6,879 nucleotides of DNA, from contig DIAY01000304.1 in NCBI GenBank assembly GCA_002414905.1, forward strand, positions 1 to 6,879. The letters run 5' to 3'. Made by a program: the position numbers and the translations under genes. This DNA is from Holophagales bacterium UBA5066. Its GTDB lineage: Bacteria; Acidobacteriota; Thermoanaerobaculia; UBA5066. Every line of letters begins with the position of its first letter. Position 1 is the stretch's first letter. Positions 6,158 through 6,879 of this stretch are shown here, one piece after another. A model generated the notes under the pieces. That model searched no databases. It was given only the letters and a program-made list of their open reading frames with translations, and was not told the origin of the DNA.

Positions 6158-6435
6158 CAGTCGTCGCTCCGGCGGCGCAGGAGGAGCCCGAGCGCGAAGC
6201 CGACGCCGAGGGCGAGGGCGAGTGATTTGCCGGGGTTCTGCCGCACGTAGTCGGTGGCCTTCTCGGACACCTCGTCCCAGTCCGTGTCACGGATCTTGTC
6301 CCGAAGGGCGCCCGCACGGCTCTTCACCCCGTCGGCGACCTCACCCATCGTTTCCTTCACGCGTCCGCTGAACCCCTCGCGGGCAGCGTCGATCTTTTCA
6401 TCGACCATCTTCGCGGCGTCGATCGTCTCGGCCAT
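6157..6435 (-). CDS. YqjD/ElaB-like (DUF883) membrane-anchored protein
   Basis: The product has 92 residues. An amphipathic, strongly charged helical region (about 1-62, rich in Ala, Glu, Asp and Lys) is followed by DYVRQNPGKSLALALGVGFALGLLLRRRSDD. This is the characteristic tail of the DUF883 family: a VRxNP motif, a single glycine-containing membrane helix (about 69-86) and a terminal Arg cluster. In Escherichia coli, relatives such as YqjD and ElaB sit in the inner membrane by this tail and have been linked to ribosome binding and to stress in stationary phase. Transfer of that role here is inference. I chose the ATG at 6435 rather than the upstream in-frame ATG at 6510, because GGGAGG lies five bases before it and the extra 25 residues (with PPCEDSG) look unlike the family. 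It overlaps the next small membrane gene by one base and is divergent from the nuclease gene at 6539. Confidence 0.87.
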   Translation of the reverse strand: MAETIDAAKMVDEKIDAAREGFSGRVKETMGEVADGVKSRAGALRDKIRDTDWDEVSEKATDYVRQNPGKSLALALGVGFALGLLLRRRSDD

Positions 6436-6440
6436 GAGGA

Positions 6441-6446
6441 CCTCCC
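6441..6446 (-). promoter_or_regulatory. Ribosome binding site that decides the DUF883-like start
   Basis: On the minus strand GGGAGG ends five bases before the ATG at 6435. It is one of the clearest ribosome binding sites in the window and argues against the longer reading from 6510, which would also use most of the spacer shared with the divergent gene at 6539. Confidence 0.75.
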
Positions 6447-6538
6447 TTCCGGTAATCGGACCTGAATCTTCGCACGGCGGGCAGGCCCCTTCCACCGCGA
6501 ACGGACCCACAGGGCTACGATGGGCCGAGGAGGACCCG

Positions 6539-6879
6539 ATGAAAATCGGCTTTCACGGTGCGGCCCGGACGGTGACGGGATCGAAGTACCTGCTCTCCCT
6601 CGACCACTACCGCCTCCTCGTCGACTGCGGCCTCTTCCAGGGCGGCTTCGAAATGCACCAGCGGAACTGGAGGCCATTGCCCTTCAGCCCGGCCTCGGTA
6701 AACGACGTCCTCTTCACCCACGCCCACATCGACCACACGGGATACTTCCCGCGTCTGGCCGCCGACGGCTTCACGGGGCGGGCGTTGGCGACACCGCCGA
6801 CGAAGGCGCTCCTCGGCGTCCTCCTCCCCGATTCCGGCGGGCTGCAGGAAGAAGAGGCGCGCTATGCGAACAAGAAGGG
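6539..6879 (+). CDS. Metallo-beta-lactamase/beta-CASP family RNase-like protein, N-terminal part (cut by right edge)
   Basis: About 113 residues are visible. The start MKIGFHGAARTVTGSKYLL and the following LLVDCGLFQGG are typical of the bacterial beta-CASP proteins related to the eukaryotic mRNA 3'-end nuclease CPSF73. The zinc-binding motif HAHIDH (61-66, with the Thr before and Thr-Gly after) is intact. GYFPRLAADGFTGRALATPPTKALLGVLLPDSGGLQEEEARYANKK continues the family pattern. Members usually have about 450-470 residues, with the beta-CASP insert and the remaining metal ligands further on and outside this window. The likely role is metal-dependent cleavage of RNA; the substrate is unknown. 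The ATG is preceded by GAGGAGGA (6527-6534) with good spacing. It is divergent from the DUF883-like gene with a 103-base gap; TACGAT at 6516-6521 could be a -10 box, but I see no good -35. Confidence 0.93.
   Translation, partial: MKIGFHGAARTVTGSKYLLSLDHYRLLVDCGLFQGGFEMHQRNWRPLPFSPASVNDVLFTHAHIDHTGYFPRLAADGFTGRALATPPTKALLGVLLPDSGGLQEEEARYANKK

Noticed and set aside
5706..6317. A 203-codon minus-strand frame across the small membrane genes and the spacer
   Set aside because: It overlaps both small membrane genes in another frame, has low-complexity Arg/Pro/Ser composition, and would need both better supported genes to be false.
6436..6510. N-terminal extension of the DUF883-like protein to the ATG at 6510
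   Set aside because: The internal ATG at 6435 has a strong ribosome binding site and gives the typical family start; the extension has no family resemblance.
6515..6736. A 73-codon minus-strand frame opposite the metallo-beta-lactamase gene
   Set aside because: It is antisense to the segment that codes for the intact zinc-binding motif and shows no features of its own.

Overview
The window is GC-rich and densely coded, and carries eight protein genes, two of them cut by the window edges. No tRNA, rRNA, insertion sequence or CRISPR array is visible. The gene set is chromosomal. It combines a glycine-cleavage operon with a split P-protein, a Hanks-type Ser/Thr kinase with a C-terminal sensor region resembling PEGA domains, a cAMP-type nucleotide-binding protein without a DNA-binding domain, and a beta-CASP nuclease. 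That mix would fit a GC-rich soil or sediment bacterium such as an Acidobacteriota or Myxococcota relative. This is inference from gene content and the taxon is not proven.

Layout from left to right. Minus strand, read right to left from 2281: gcvT, gcvH, then gcvPA, which runs off the left edge. Together these encode the T-protein, the H-protein and the N-terminal subunit of the P-protein of the glycine cleavage system; gcvPB is expected just outside. A good sigma70-type promoter lies so close to the gcvT start that the mRNA would have almost no leader. Plus strand, 2374-3306: a two-domain cyclic-nucleotide-binding protein, divergent from gcvT. It converges on the next gene, a large membrane-anchored Ser/Thr kinase (3351-5357, minus), with a hairpin in the gap.

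Upstream of the kinase on the same strand, 19 bases away, is a small DUF2007-type protein (5377-5709). A 163-base spacer with a GC hairpin follows. Then come two small membrane proteins that overlap by one base: a YqjD/ElaB (DUF883)-like protein (6157-6435) and a shorter-tailed, possibly related protein (5873-6157). On the plus strand at the right edge begins an RNA-processing-type metallo-beta-lactamase/beta-CASP protein (6539 onward, cut).

How they work together: the gcv genes form one metabolic operon (glycine to CO2, ammonia and methylene-tetrahydrofolate). The kinase, the DUF2007 protein and the nucleotide-binding protein look like a local signalling cluster, but only the DUF2007-kinase pair is supported by operon-like spacing. 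I found no convincing evidence of a wholly new system. The most interesting points are the near-leaderless gcvT promoter, the cyclic-nucleotide receptor without an output domain, the DUF2007-kinase pair, the overlapping pair of small membrane proteins, and a 21-base in-frame repeat around the kinase GTG start.
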